Shown here piece by piece: positions 32,569-42,769 of a stretch of 64,000 nt of DNA (positions are counted from its first letter, which is position 1; each line of letters starts with the position of its first letter). Source of the stretch: an uncultured Kordia sp. Its GTDB lineage: Bacteria > Bacteroidota > Bacteroidia > Flavobacteriales > Flavobacteriaceae. The notes under the pieces are model-generated. The model did no database searches and was not told where the DNA came from. It worked only from the letters and a program-made list of their open reading frames with translations. The stretch spans positions 496,001 to 560,000 of the forward strand of contig NZ_CANMEZ010000003.1 in assembly GCF_947496985.1 (NCBI RefSeq), in the 5' to 3' direction. The position numbers and the translations under genes are program-made.

Positions 32569-32600
32569 AAAAAAAAGCAGCTTTATGTAAAGCTGCTTTT
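32569..32600 (-). terminator. Terminator of the mscS gene
   Basis: Stem AAAAGCAGCTTT/AAAGCTGCTTTT with loop atgt; T-run on the minus strand just beyond the mscS stop. Confidence 0.85.
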
Positions 32601-32619
32601 GTGTAATTCTATATAAATG

Positions 32620-33450
32620 TTATTCTTGTTTCATTGTTACAATGCGTTGTGCAAAAGGCGCATCATAATCGGCAGCACCAAGTGCTTCTACAATTTTTTG
32701 ACGAGTATCCCAATATACATCCCAATAATCTTCGCAGTTAGCGTAAGGCATTGCAAGCAATTCAATACCATTAGTGCCTAAGTTATTCACGGCAACTCTC
32801 GGTGCAGGATCGTTTAGTACTTTGTCATCATTATTTAAAACTTGGAACACAATTTCTTTCGCTTTCTTAATATCAGTTCCATATTGAATTCCGAAAGGCA
32901 TGTCAATACGTAAGTTCCCTATTTGTGTAAGATTTGTGATTTTATTAGCTGTAATGGCACCATTTGGTACAATTACAGTTTCATTCTGAAATGTTTCAAT
33001 AATAGTTACAAACACAGAAATTTCTTTTACAAAACCGAAAGCATCATTCGTCTTAATTAAATCTCCAACTTTAAAAGGTCTGAAAATTAGTAACATCACA
33101 CCAGAAGCTAAATGCCCTAAAGAACCGTTAAAAGCTGCTCCAATAGCAATTCCAATACCTGCAATTAATGCAGCAAAAGAAGCAGTAGGAATTCCGACAA
33201 TTCCAGCAATAGAAATTAGTAAAACAATTTTAAGTATAAAACCAATCAAGGTGAGGAGGAAAGGGCGTAATGTTTCATCTACATGACGTGTTTCAAATGC
33301 TTTTGAAATCGCTTTCATAAGCATTCTAATAATCCAGAAGCCTATAATTAATGCAGCTAACGCGCCAATTAATTTCAATCCCCAATCGCCAATTCCAACT
33401 GCAATTGAATCGTAAAATGTACCTAACGAATCTGTAATTGTATTTCCCAT
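32620..33450 (-). CDS. Small-conductance mechanosensitive channel (MscS family)
   Basis: 276 residues, standard MscS length. Three N-terminal helices with the Gly/Ala-rich pore helix (GIAIGAAFNGSLGHLASGVMLLIFRPFKVGD) and the cytosolic beta/vestibule domain (FVTIIETFQNETVIVPNGAI). It releases solutes upon hypo-osmotic shock from the inner membrane. Ends in its own terminator. Confidence 0.9.
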   Translation of the reverse strand: MGNTITDSLGTFYDSIAVGIGDWGLKLIGALAALIIGFWIIRMLMKAISKAFETRHVDETLRPFLLTLIGFILKIVLLISIAGIVGIPTASFAALIAGIGIAIGAAFNGSLGHLASGVMLLIFRPFKVGDLIKTNDAFGFVKEISVFVTIIETFQNETVIVPNGAITANKITNLTQIGNLRIDMPFGIQYGTDIKKAKEIVFQVLNNDDKVLNDPAPRVAVNNLGTNGIELLAMPYANCEDYWDVYWDTRQKIVEALGAADYDAPFAQRIVTMKQE

Positions 33451-33577
33451 TATTTTTTGTTTTTAAGGTTATATATCCAAAAGTAATAAACACTAAGTTA
33501 GTTAAATTCTTACAAAACAATAAAATAATAGTGATCGATGTATGACTATAAAAAATCGGTCAACTCACAAATATGTA

Positions 33578-34813
33578 CTACTTTTTATACTTTTTTGCAG
33601 TCAGTTCAGTAATTTTTACAATAACATCAATGGCACTCATAATACTTTCTACAGGAACATATTCGTAACGTCCGTGAAAATTATGTCCACCAGCAAAAAT
33701 ATTTGGACATGGTAAGCCCATAAAAGATAATTGCGAACCATCTGTACCACCGCGAATTGGTTTAATAATAGGTGTAATATTTAATGCTTTCATTGCTTCT
33801 TCAGCAATTTCTACAATATGAAATACAGGTTCTACCTTTTCACGCATATTATAATACTGATCTTTTAAAACCAAGGTTACAGGATCGTATGAATAACGAC
33901 TGTTGATGTCAGCTGCAATTTTTTCAAACAATTCTTTACGTGCTTCAAACTTTGCTTTGTCATGATCGCGAATAATATATTCTAATGAAGATTCTTCAAC
34001 ACTTCCTTTTGTGGTGTGTAAATGATAAAACCCTTCACGATCTGTAGTTTCTTGTGGAACTTCGTGTTGCGGTAAAGAATTGATAATTTCATTTGCGATC
34101 AAAATAGAATTAATCATTTTCCCTTTTGCGTATCCAGGATGTACAATTTTTCCTTTAATGTCTATCTTGGCACTTGCTGCATTGAAGTTTTCGTATTCAA
34201 GTTCTCCAATTTCGCTTCCGTCCATCGTATATGCCCAATCTGCTCCAAACTTTTCTACATCAAATTTATGAGCACCACGACCAATTTCTTCGTCTGGAGT
34301 AAAACCAATGCGAATTTTTCCGTGTTTTATTTCAGGATGATTAATTAAGTATTCCATTGCAGAAACAATTTCACAAATTCCAGCTTTATCATCTGCGCCT
34401 AGTAAAGTTGTTCCGTCCGTAGTGATTAAGGTATTTCCTTTGTAAAGTAATAAATCTTCAAAATAATCTGGAGAAAGCACAATATTTTGTTCAGCATTCA
34501 AAACGATATCTTTTCCATCGTAATTTGGTACGATTTGCGGATTTACATTAGCACCAGTAAAATCTGGAGATGTATCAAAATGTGAAACAAAACCGATTGT
34601 TGGCACTTCATGATCTACATTGCTAGGCAGAGTTGCCATGATATACGCGTTTTCGTCAATAGTAACATCAGACAAGCCAATTTGTTTCAATTCGTCAACT
34701 AATAAGTTGGCTAAATCCCATTGTTTTTTTGTACTCGGAGTTGTTTCTGAAGTTGGATCAGATTCAGTGTCAATAGTTACGTAACTAATGAATCTATCTA
34801 TAATATGTTGCAT
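33578..34813 (-). CDS. pepT: Peptidase T (tripeptidase)
   Basis: 411 residues from the ATG at 34813; a longer frame would need a TTG at 34831. An M20-family aminopeptidase with metal ligands in [38 protein letters not shown] and the C-terminal [16 protein letters not shown]. The dinuclear zinc enzyme removes the N-terminal residue from tripeptides in the cytosol. Monocistronic; divergent from the efflux operon regulator. Confidence 0.92.
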   Translation of the reverse strand: MQHIIDRFISYVTIDTESDPTSETTPSTKKQWDLANLLVDELKQIGLSDVTIDENAYIMATLPSNVDHEVPTIGFVSHFDTSPDFTGANVNPQIVPNYDGKDIVLNAEQNIVLSPDYFEDLLLYKGNTLITTDGTTLLGADDKAGICEIVSAMEYLINHPEIKHGKIRIGFTPDEEIGRGAHKFDVEKFGADWAYTMDGSEIGELEYENFNAASAKIDIKGKIVHPGYAKGKMINSILIANEIINSLPQHEVPQETTDREGFYHLHTTKGSVEESSLEYIIRDHDKAKFEARKELFEKIAADINSRYSYDPVTLVLKDQYYNMREKVEPVFHIVEIAEEAMKALNITPIIKPIRGGTDGSQLSFMGLPCPNIFAGGHNFHGRYEYVPVESIMSAIDVIVKITELTAKKYKK

Positions 34814-34919
34814 GTGTAATCTTTTTTTCAAAAATAAGATATTTTGAAAACCATATCTATTATTATGAGATGAAATTTGTAACTTATTGATTTTTAATAT
34901 GAAAAATAATTCAATTTTA

Positions 34920-34937
34920 GTTTCCTTGTTTGGAAAC
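34920..34937. promoter_or_regulatory. Perfect inverted repeat operator upstream of the GbsR/MarR regulator
   Basis: GTTTCC at 34920-34925 and GGAAAC at 34932-34937, six bases apart, lie just ahead of an imperfect -7 box (TAGTTTCG, 34945-34952). They are 20 bases upstream of the regulator ATG. Most likely the binding site for autorepression. Confidence 0.65.
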
Positions 34938-34956
34938 TTTATTGTAGTTTCGCATC

Positions 34957-35442
34957 ATGGAAACCAAAGAAAAGTTAAAAAAAGAAATTACAGATAGCTT
35001 CGGAGAGTTGTTATCCAATGACAATTATCCACCGATAGCAGGTAGAATATTAGGGCTTTTTTATACATCTGATCAGAAGTATTTCACTTTTGAAGAAATA
35101 AAAACAGCTTTAAACATTAGTAAAAGTGCAACTAGTAAAGCATTATCATTTTTAAATCAAATTAATGAAGTTGCGTATACATATGATGAACATAATAAGC
35201 GTTTGCGATTATTTTATCTAAATATTGAAGGATTAGTAAAACGAATTAGTACAGTGTTGGAAGCGTATAAGTTGCAATCTAAATTGTTTGAACAAGTACT
35301 AAATTTAAGGAATGATGACAATTCTACATTAAATAATTATATAGAAAAAAGTATTCTATTTAGTGAAGATGTTTTAGGTTTTGTACAACAAAAACTTGAA
35401 TTTCATTTTGAAGATATTTTAAAAGACAAAATCATATTATGA
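34957..35442 (+). CDS. GbsR/MarR-family transcriptional regulator
   Basis: 161 residues. A winged-helix region (PIAGRILGLFY, FEEIKTALNISKSATSKALSFL) with C-terminal dimerisation helices. Its stop overlaps the next gene's start as ATGA. It is the first gene of an efflux operon and very probably represses it through the inverted repeat in front of the gene until a toxic ligand is present. Confidence 0.85.
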   Translation: METKEKLKKEITDSFGELLSNDNYPPIAGRILGLFYTSDQKYFTFEEIKTALNISKSATSKALSFLNQINEVAYTYDEHNKRLRLFYLNIEGLVKRISTVLEAYKLQSKLFEQVLNLRNDDNSTLNNYIEKSILFSEDVLGFVQQKLEFHFEDILKDKIIL

Positions 35443-37784
35443 AAAACCTTTTTTCAATAGCACTATTCCTATGTGCTACTTTCACTTTTGCCCAAGTAAA
35501 AAAATCTTACGATGTTGGAGTTCTGTTAGATAACAGAACGAAAGATATTGACCCTTTAATTATACAAATTGAAAATCAAATCAAAGCCGTTGTAGGAGAA
35601 GATGCTGTCATTAATTTTTCAGAACAAAACATTCTGGTAAATAATTATGACTTACAAAGGGCACAACAAAACTACACGACACTTTTACAGAATGAAACAG
35701 ATATTATTTTGGCTTTTGGTGTTATGAATAGTGTAATTATAAATAAGCAAACATCCTATGTAAAACCTACAATTTTGTTTGGAGCTGTAAATCAGGATAT
35801 TGCAAATGTTGATTTGTCTAAGAAAACTTCTGGGATAAACAATTTTACGTATTTGATAGAATCAGATTCATATAAAGAAGATCTAGAAAAACTTAAACAA
35901 CTCACTAATTTCAAAAAAGTTGGAATTATTATAGAGCAACAGTTGGTAGATGTATTGCAATTACATAAAACCTTTACACCTATGACAAAAGCTTTAGAGG
36001 TTGATTATAAGATTATTCCATTTTCTTCTGTGTCAGATATTACAAGTAATTTGACAGATATTGATGCGGCTTATATTGCTGGTGGATTTTTTCTGAAAGA
36101 TGAAGAAGTAAAACAATTAGCGAAAGCGTTTATTACTAAAAAAATTCCATCGTTTACTATTAACGGAATCGATCAGGTTAAAGCAGGAATCATGGCTACA
36201 AATCAAACAGAAGATAACTTTGATCAATTCATGCGAAGAATTTCATTGATTATTGAAGCCTATGTTAATGGAACGCCGCTTTCTGAGCAATCAGTATTTA
36301 TAGAATACAATTCGCGCTTAACTATAAATTATAATACAAGTGAATTGGTAAGTGTACCTATAAAATATAGTTTGATTAATGATACAGATTTTGTGGGAGA
36401 TTTTAAAAACGCGATCTCTGAAAAGCAATATAATTTACTAACGGTAATAGAAGGGGTTTTGGATAAAAACCTTTCATTACAATCATTACAAAAAGATATT
36501 GATCTTACAGGGCAAGATGTAAAAACTGCTAAAAGTAATTATTTGCCAAGTCTTACTGCAGCTGCTTCAGGAACTTATGTTGATCCAAATTTAGCAGAAG
36601 TGAGTAATGGACAGAGCCCTGAATTTTCAACGGCAGGAAATCTAACATTGCAGCAAACGGTTTTTTCAGAATCGGCAAATGCAAATATTGACATTCAGAA
36701 AAATTTACAAAAAGCACAACAAGAAAATTACAATGCAGAAGAACTGAATACAATTTTTAATGCTTCCAATGCATATTTCAGTACGTTAATTTTGAAAGCG
36801 AATGCACAAATACAACTTCGTAACTTAGGATTGACTAAGCGAAATTTACAATTAGCAGAACAAAATTTTGACGCTGGACAATCTGGAAAATCAGATATGT
36901 TACGTTTCCGAAGTGAAATGGCACAAAACACACAATCAATGGTGGAAGCTGTAAATCAATTAGAGCAAGCTTTTGTTTTATTAAATCAACTTCTTAATAA
37001 TCCAATAGCTACTGAAATAGACATTGAAGATGTAGAAATGGATAAAGGAATCTTTAAAAACTACAATTACGATCAAATCACTGAGTTGTTAGATGATCCT
37101 AAACTAAGAGAACCTTTTATTGAATTCCTAATTGAAGAAGCAAAGAAAAATGCACCAGAATTAAAAGCCTTAGGCTATAATTTAGAAGCTACCGAGCGTA
37201 ATATAAAACTAAATGGAAGTGGGCGTTTTTTACCAACGGTTGCGTTGCAAGGACAGTACAACCGAACATTTAGTCGTTCAGGAGTTGGCAGTACTTTTCC
37301 AACAGGTTTTCCTGCCGTTCCAGACGGAAACTATAATGTAGGGCTCAATATCTCGATTCCCATATTCAATCAAAATAAAACAAATATCAATCAGCAAATA
37401 GCGATCATTCAAAAAGATCAACTAGAAATAAATCGTGATAATACAGCATTGTCAATCTCAGCAAATGTTAGAAACAGTGTACTAAATCTTGTCAATCAAA
37501 TTTCTAATATAGAACTCTCTAAAGTATCAGAAGCAACTGCGCAAGAATCACTAGAGTTAACACAAACATCTTATGCAAATGGAGCCGTAAATGTTGTACA
37601 ACTTTTAGATGCGCAAAACAATTACTTAAACGCTCAATTATCAAGAACGAATGCTGTATATAACTATCTAATCAATGCGTTGGAGCTAGAACGTTATTTA
37701 GGATATTATTTCTTGCTAAATTCTGAAAGTGAAAATGTAGCTTTTAAACAACGCTTTTTAGAATTTTTAAACAATAAAAACTAA
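35439..37784 (+). CDS. Fusion of an ABC substrate-binding-like domain to a TolC-type outer-membrane channel
   Basis: 781 residues, much longer than a normal TolC (about 450). After a signal peptide (cut after FTFAQ) comes a type-1 periplasmic-binding-like domain (about residues 20-310; DIILAFGVMNSVII, KKVGIIIEQQ, AAYIAGGFFLKDEE) akin to the ABC_sub_bind family. Then follows a full TolC/OMF unit (about 315-770; SLTAAASGTYVDPNLAE, RNLQLAEQNFDAGQSGKSDMLRFRSE). It forms the outer-membrane duct of the RND pump encoded next. The fused domain may sense or deliver substrate. Translationally coupled to the regulator. Confidence 0.85.
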   Translation: MKNLFSIALFLCATFTFAQVKKSYDVGVLLDNRTKDIDPLIIQIENQIKAVVGEDAVINFSEQNILVNNYDLQRAQQNYTTLLQNETDIILAFGVMNSVIINKQTSYVKPTILFGAVNQDIANVDLSKKTSGINNFTYLIESDSYKEDLEKLKQLTNFKKVGIIIEQQLVDVLQLHKTFTPMTKALEVDYKIIPFSSVSDITSNLTDIDAAYIAGGFFLKDEEVKQLAKAFITKKIPSFTINGIDQVKAGIMATNQTEDNFDQFMRRISLIIEAYVNGTPLSEQSVFIEYNSRLTINYNTSELVSVPIKYSLINDTDFVGDFKNAISEKQYNLLTVIEGVLDKNLSLQSLQKDIDLTGQDVKTAKSNYLPSLTAAASGTYVDPNLAEVSNGQSPEFSTAGNLTLQQTVFSESANANIDIQKNLQKAQQENYNAEELNTIFNASNAYFSTLILKANAQIQLRNLGLTKRNLQLAEQNFDAGQSGKSDMLRFRSEMAQNTQSMVEAVNQLEQAFVLLNQLLNNPIATEIDIEDVEMDKGIFKNYNYDQITELLDDPKLREPFIEFLIEEAKKNAPELKALGYNLEATERNIKLNGSGRFLPTVALQGQYNRTFSRSGVGSTFPTGFPAVPDGNYNVGLNISIPIFNQNKTNINQQIAIIQKDQLEINRDNTALSISANVRNSVLNLVNQISNIELSKVSEATAQESLELTQTSYANGAVNVVQLLDAQNNYLNAQLSRTNAVYNYLINALELERYLGYYFLLNSESENVAFKQRFLEFLNNKN

Positions 37785-37810
37785 TCATCTACCGCAAAAA
37801 TCTCATACTC

Positions 37811-38893
37811 ATGAAGCATTTATATAACATATTACTAATAATATTCGTATTCACTTTTACTTCTTGTGGAGAAGAAGAAAAGAAGCAAGAAATCGTAAAA
37901 CGTCCTGTAAAATATCAAAAAGTTGGTTATTTAGGAGGTGAAAAAATTAGATCATTCAGTGGAACTGCACAAACGGATAAAATCATAAAAATGAGTTTTC
38001 GAAACTCTGGTATTATCACAGAATTAAATGTGAAACTTGGACAGAAAGTCAAAAAAGGACAATTGCTTGGGAAGTTAGACAATGTTTCTGCTCGTTTGTC
38101 ATATGAACAAGCGTTAACACAAGTAAATAGTGCAGAATCACAAGTAAACACAGCAAAATTAAGCTTAGATAGAGTGCGTGTATTATATGAAAAAGGAAGT
38201 ACATCGTTAAGTGATTTTGAAGCAGCAAAAAATTCATATAAAACAGCATCTGAAAGCTACAAATCTTCAAAAAGAGGATTGGCTATTCAGCAAGAGCAAA
38301 TTCGTTATGGATATTTATATGCTCCTGAAGATGGAACAATAGCAACTGTTGATGCAGAAATTGATGAAAACGTATCTACAGGGCAATTAATAGCTACACT
38401 AAATTCTGGAAACGAAATGGAAATAACTATTGGAATTCCTGAAAGTGTAATTAATGGTGTGAAAAATGGAATGAATGTATCAGTAGATTTTTCTTCGTTA
38501 ACTAATGAAAAGTTTGAAGCTAAAGTAACGGAAGTTTCTCCAGCGGTAGATCAAAATACAGCAACTTATCCAGTACGTGTAACGCTAAACAATCCTACAG
38601 ATACAATAAAAAGTGGAATGACAGCAAACGTAACATTTGATTTTGGAGATCGAAAAGTAAATAACAAAACCTTAGTTGTCCCTGCAAATGCTGTTGGAGA
38701 AGATAGTAATGGACGATTTGTGTTTTTAATTGAAGGAGAAGGAGAAAATGCAAAAGTGAAAAAGCAAAAAATAACAATTGGAACATTGACGCCTGAAGGA
38801 TTTGAAATAAAATCAGGATTAACAGTTGGGCAAAAAATTGCGACTGCCGGATTGCAAACTTTATTAAATGGTCAAGAAGTTAAATTACAATAA
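37811..38893 (+). CDS. RND efflux periplasmic adaptor (membrane fusion protein), lipoprotein
   Basis: 360 residues. Lipobox TSC near residue 19; barrel-sandwich (lipoyl-like) halves (GIITELNVKLGQKVKKGQLLGKLD, YAPEDGTIATVDAEIDENVSTGQ) flank an alpha hairpin with Ala/Ser/Lys-rich helices. A beta-barrel and membrane-proximal domain follow. It bridges the RND pump and the TolC-like channel. It starts 26 bases after the channel gene. Confidence 0.9.
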   Translation: MKHLYNILLIIFVFTFTSCGEEEKKQEIVKRPVKYQKVGYLGGEKIRSFSGTAQTDKIIKMSFRNSGIITELNVKLGQKVKKGQLLGKLDNVSARLSYEQALTQVNSAESQVNTAKLSLDRVRVLYEKGSTSLSDFEAAKNSYKTASESYKSSKRGLAIQQEQIRYGYLYAPEDGTIATVDAEIDENVSTGQLIATLNSGNEMEITIGIPESVINGVKNGMNVSVDFSSLTNEKFEAKVTEVSPAVDQNTATYPVRVTLNNPTDTIKSGMTANVTFDFGDRKVNNKTLVVPANAVGEDSNGRFVFLIEGEGENAKVKKQKITIGTLTPEGFEIKSGLTVGQKIATAGLQTLLNGQEVKLQ

Positions 38894-38913
38894 TCGGTCA
38901 ACACAATAATCAT

Positions 38914-41900
38914 ATGAATTTAGCGAAATTTTCCATAGAAAAGAACAGAATCACGATCATGGTGTTGCTTACAATTATCCTCATGGGAGTTGTAATGTAT
39001 TCAGGACTGTCCAGAGATAGTATGCCACCTTTTACCATACGAGTTGCTTCGGTAGTATCTGTATTTCCTGGTGCGAGCCCAGAACGTGTAGAGCAATTAG
39101 TATCTGATAAAATAGAAAAATTAGCACAAGAACTTCCAGAATTGAAAGAAGTTACAAGTACGTCCAGAACAGGATTGTCAATTGTAGCTGTGACTTTAAA
39201 AGATGAAGTAGCAGAAGAAAAACTACAAGCAGTTTGGGATCGTTTACGAAGAAAAATAAATGCTGTACAAGGTTTGCCAGAAGGTGTTCGACCAGATTTA
39301 CAAGATGATGGAATTGGTGATGTATATGGAATTGTAGTCGGAATAACATCTGACGGTTATTCATATGCAGAAATGAAAGAATATGCAGATGATATAAAAG
39401 ATGATCTTATAAAGCTTCCAGATGCTGCAAAGGTTGTACTTGGAGGAACGCAAGACGAACGTGTATTTGTTGAATTTGATAATACACGACTCAAAGAATA
39501 TGGTTTGTCAGCATCGAAACTTCAGCAAATCATTGGTTCTACAAACATATTAAGCTCCGGAGGACAAATAAACTCAGGAGAAGAACGTGTCATCTTAGAA
39601 CCAACGGGAAACTTTAACTCAGTTGCTGAAATTAGAGAAATGTTGATCCCAGTTGGTGCAAATGGTTCGCAATTAGTAAAGCTTGGTGATATTACGACGA
39701 TTCGTAAAGGATACATTGATCCGCCAACACAAAAAGTACGATTAAATGGTAAAGATGCAGTATCCATACATGTAAATCTTAAAGAAAACTCTAATGTCAT
39801 AAAACTTGGGGAAGAAGTGGATAAAGTTGTTAGTGAATGGAGAACCAGACTTCCTGTTGGTTTGGAACTTACACGTGTATCTTCCTTGGATACATACATT
39901 GATAATAAAGTTGAAAATTTCATCACAAACTTGATGCAATCCATTGGAATAGTATTAATTGTAATGCTTATTTTCTTAGGATTCCGCACAGGATTTGTCA
40001 TTGCTAGTTTAATTCCAATAGTAACTATCATGACATTAATGATCATGGGAGTTATCAATATGGGATTAAACCAAGTAACACTTGCAGCTTTAATTATGGC
40101 ATTAGGAATGTTGGTTGATAATGCTATTGTGGTCGCCGAAACCATTATGGTAAAAATGGAACAAGGAATTCAGAAAAAAGAAGCAGCTGTACAAGCGTTT
40201 TCAGAACTATGGATGCCATTATTAATCTCAACATTGACAACTTCAGCAGCATTCTTAGCATTCTACATGTCACCAACATCAATGGGAGACATTGTAGGTC
40301 CAATTTTCGTAGTAATTACAATAGCACTACTTTCTTCTTGGGTCATAGCATTAACAGTAATTACAATGTTCTGTTACTTATTCCTAAAAGTAGCACCAAA
40401 AGGTGAGAAGAAACCAAGTTTTATCGATAAAATTATAAACAAATTAAAAGGATATTATAAAAATTTAATTCTATCAGCGCTTACAAACAAATACAAAGTG
40501 ATTGCCGGAATATTTCTAGTGTTCTTTATTTCGCTATATGGGTTTACTAAAATTCCGTTCTTATTCTTTCCAGATAGTGATAGAAATATGATAACGGTAG
40601 ATATCAACTTACCTTCTGGAACAAAAATAGAAGTTACAACAGATTTAGTAAAGAAATTAGAACAATACATGATTGATTCTTTGCAAACAAATGAAACAAG
40701 AACTACGGGAGTAGTTGATTGGTCATCTTATATTGGACAAGGACCAGAATCGTATGATTTAGGGTATTCTCAAGATGAAGCAAATTCTAGTTATGCACAT
40801 ATCTTAGTCAATACATCTTCATTCAATGAAAATAATGCAATGATTGCTAAATTGGATAATTTCGGTTTTGAAAACTTCCCAAATGCAGATATCAAAGTAG
40901 GAGCTTTAGGAGCTGGCGGAGGTGGAACTCCAATAGAAATAAAAGTATCTGGACAAAATCCTGATGAATTAGCAAACATTTCGGAAAGTATCAAAACCAA
41001 ACTGTTCAATATTTATGGAACAAAAAATATCAAGGATGATTGGGGACCAAAAAGTAAAAAGTTTTTAATTCAAATAGATCAAAATAGAGCGCAAACTGCA
41101 GGTGTTTCTAGTCAAGATATAGCCACTTCATTGCAAACTGTTTTAGACGGATTTCAAACTGGAGAATACAGAGAAAATGATAAATCAATTCCAATATTGA
41201 TGCGAAGCAACTCAAGTCAGCAACAATCATTAGCTTCACTAGAAACATTAAATATTTATGCACAAAACTCAGGAAAAAGTGTGCCATTATTACAAGTAGC
41301 AGCTATAATTCCACAATGGCAATACTCAAAAATAAAACGATTAGACTTACGAAGAACCATCAATGTAATGAGTGAATTACGTGAAGATGGAAACGCTTCG
41401 GCAATTACTGCAGAAATCACACCTTGGTTAGAAGAACAGATGAAAACTTGGCCACAAGGATATACGTATGAATTCGGAGGTGACGCAAAAAGTACAGCAG
41501 AAAGTATGGGTTCAGTAATATCATACTTGCCATTATCAGGATTCATCATCATCATGTTATTAATTATACAATTTAATTCATTCAGAAAAATGACAATGGT
41601 CGTTTTAACAATCCCATTAGGAGTAATCGGAGTTGTCATTGGATTATTAATTTTCCAAGAACCATTTGGTTTCATGCCGTTTTTAGGCGTAATTTCCTTG
41701 GCAGGAATTGTCATTAACAACGCAATTGTACTCATTGATCGTATGGAAATAGAACAAAACGATTTAGGACGTTCAGAAGAAGATGCCGTAATCGCAGCTT
41801 GTTTGCAACGTTTCCGACCAATACTATTAGCAACATTTACCACAGTATTAGGATTAATTCCATTATACCTAAGCGGAGGAGAAATGTGGGAAGGAATGGC

Positions 41901-42030
41901 AGTAAGTATTATGGTAGGGTTGTTATTTGGAACGGTAATTACGCTACTTTTCATTCCAGCATTATACAGTGCATTATTCAGAGTAAACTATAAAGATTAT
42001 GAATTTAATGAACAACTTTTAGAAGACTAA
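38914..42030 (+). CDS. RND efflux pump permease (HAE1/AcrB-like)
   Basis: 1038 residues with 12 membrane helices and two large periplasmic loops. The proton-relay Asp lies in GMLVDNAIVVAETI (helix 4). Repeated motifs include FPGASPERVEQLVSDKIE near the N-terminus and FRPILLATFTTVLGLIPL at the C-terminus. It is the inner-membrane proton-driven pump of the tripartite system. Drugs, detergents or lipids are likely substrates; lack of acidic Met/His clusters argues against a heavy-metal (CusA) type. Confidence 0.93.
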   Translation: MNLAKFSIEKNRITIMVLLTIILMGVVMYSGLSRDSMPPFTIRVASVVSVFPGASPERVEQLVSDKIEKLAQELPELKEVTSTSRTGLSIVAVTLKDEVAEEKLQAVWDRLRRKINAVQGLPEGVRPDLQDDGIGDVYGIVVGITSDGYSYAEMKEYADDIKDDLIKLPDAAKVVLGGTQDERVFVEFDNTRLKEYGLSASKLQQIIGSTNILSSGGQINSGEERVILEPTGNFNSVAEIREMLIPVGANGSQLVKLGDITTIRKGYIDPPTQKVRLNGKDAVSIHVNLKENSNVIKLGEEVDKVVSEWRTRLPVGLELTRVSSLDTYIDNKVENFITNLMQSIGIVLIVMLIFLGFRTGFVIASLIPIVTIMTLMIMGVINMGLNQVTLAALIMALGMLVDNAIVVAETIMVKMEQGIQKKEAAVQAFSELWMPLLISTLTTSAAFLAFYMSPTSMGDIVGPIFVVITIALLSSWVIALTVITMFCYLFLKVAPKGEKKPSFIDKIINKLKGYYKNLILSALTNKYKVIAGIFLVFFISLYGFTKIPFLFFPDSDRNMITVDINLPSGTKIEVTTDLVKKLEQYMIDSLQTNETRTTGVVDWSSYIGQGPESYDLGYSQDEANSSYAHILVNTSSFNENNAMIAKLDNFGFENFPNADIKVGALGAGGGGTPIEIKVSGQNPDELANISESIKTKLFNIYGTKNIKDDWGPKSKKFLIQIDQNRAQTAGVSSQDIATSLQTVLDGFQTGEYRENDKSIPILMRSNSSQQQSLASLETLNIYAQNSGKSVPLLQVAAIIPQWQYSKIKRLDLRRTINVMSELREDGNASAITAEITPWLEEQMKTWPQGYTYEFGGDAKSTAESMGSVISYLPLSGFIIIMLLIIQFNSFRKMTMVVLTIPLGVIGVVIGLLIFQEPFGFMPFLGVISLAGIVINNAIVLIDRMEIEQNDLGRSEEDAVIAACLQRFRPILLATFTTVLGLIPLYLSGGEMWEGMAVSIMVGLLFGTVITLLFIPALYSALFRVNYKDYEFNEQLLED

Positions 42031-42032
42031 TA

Positions 42033-42719
42033 ATGAAAGTATTCATAGCATATTTATACAAACATCGATTCGAATTGTTTATAGCAACACAGTTTTTTAT
42101 TCTGTTCGGATCGTTGTTTTTTCCAGACAATTTCTTTCAGCTCATTCTATTGCCAGCACTTTTTATATTAAACATTGCAAGTGGAATTTTATTAGTCTCC
42201 AAAAAAAAGAAAACAATGTGGTTTCTAATCATTTTAATAGCTGTAGCTATTATTGCTTTTGGGAATAGTTTATTTATGGAAGTTGAAAAAAATGAATTCA
42301 TTTTAATGCGATTATCAGTCTATTTTATTTTCTATATCATAGTAACGCTGCATACCATAGAGCAAGTTTGGCATGAAAAGAAAGTAGATAAAACAGTTAT
42401 TATTGGTTTGATGAGTGGTTATATATCTTTAGGTTTCTTAGCGTTTTTTATGCTACTATCTATAGAATTGGTTGAGTCAAATTCATTTACGGGAATATTA
42501 TTAGATGGGCAAAATTTAGATGTTCGTTTTGATAGTTTAATGTATTACGCATATATAACACTCTTAACTATTGGATATGGAGATATCATTCCGGTAACGC
42601 CAATTGCACAAAAAGCGGTGGTTTTAATTGGTTTAATAGGGCAATTTTATGTGATCATTATTACGTCAGTTGTAGTGGCAAAATATATAAATGTCTCAGT
42701 GATAAAAAATAATGACTAA
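42033..42719 (+). CDS. Potassium-channel-like membrane protein at the end of the efflux operon
   Basis: 228 residues with about four N-terminal hydrophobic helices and a two-helix pore module with the selectivity filter TIGYGD (TLLTIGYGDIIPVTP). No cytosolic RCK domain follows. The gene starts two bases after the RND gene's stop, so it is almost certainly on the same transcript. Likely a small voltage-insensitive K+ channel. Why it belongs with the pump is unclear: it could balance charge or potential during proton-coupled efflux (inference). Confidence 0.85.
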   Translation: MKVFIAYLYKHRFELFIATQFFILFGSLFFPDNFFQLILLPALFILNIASGILLVSKKKKTMWFLIILIAVAIIAFGNSLFMEVEKNEFILMRLSVYFIFYIIVTLHTIEQVWHEKKVDKTVIIGLMSGYISLGFLAFFMLLSIELVESNSFTGILLDGQNLDVRFDSLMYYAYITLLTIGYGDIIPVTPIAQKAVVLIGLIGQFYVIIITSVVVAKYINVSVIKNND

Positions 42720-42725
42720 ACATAT

Positions 42726-42754
42726 TTTGACTTCTAAAAATTCGACTATTTTTG
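42726..42754 (+). promoter_or_regulatory. Promoter of pyrD
   Basis: TTTG at 42726-42729, 17 bases, then TATTTTTG at 42747-42754 (TAnnTTTG). It supports the ATG at 42770, because the alternative TTG start at 42752 lies inside the -7 box. Confidence 0.65.
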
Positions 42755-42769
42755 CACAAACAATACAAC

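Noticed and set aside
39522-40145. 207-codon leftward frame opposite the RND pump gene
   Set aside because: It lies wholly antisense to a strongly recognisable RND permease and shows no known motif; long antisense frames are common over such genes.
41256-41954. 232-codon leftward frame opposite the RND pump gene
   Set aside because: Antisense to the conserved C-terminal part of the pump; composition is that of a shadow frame.
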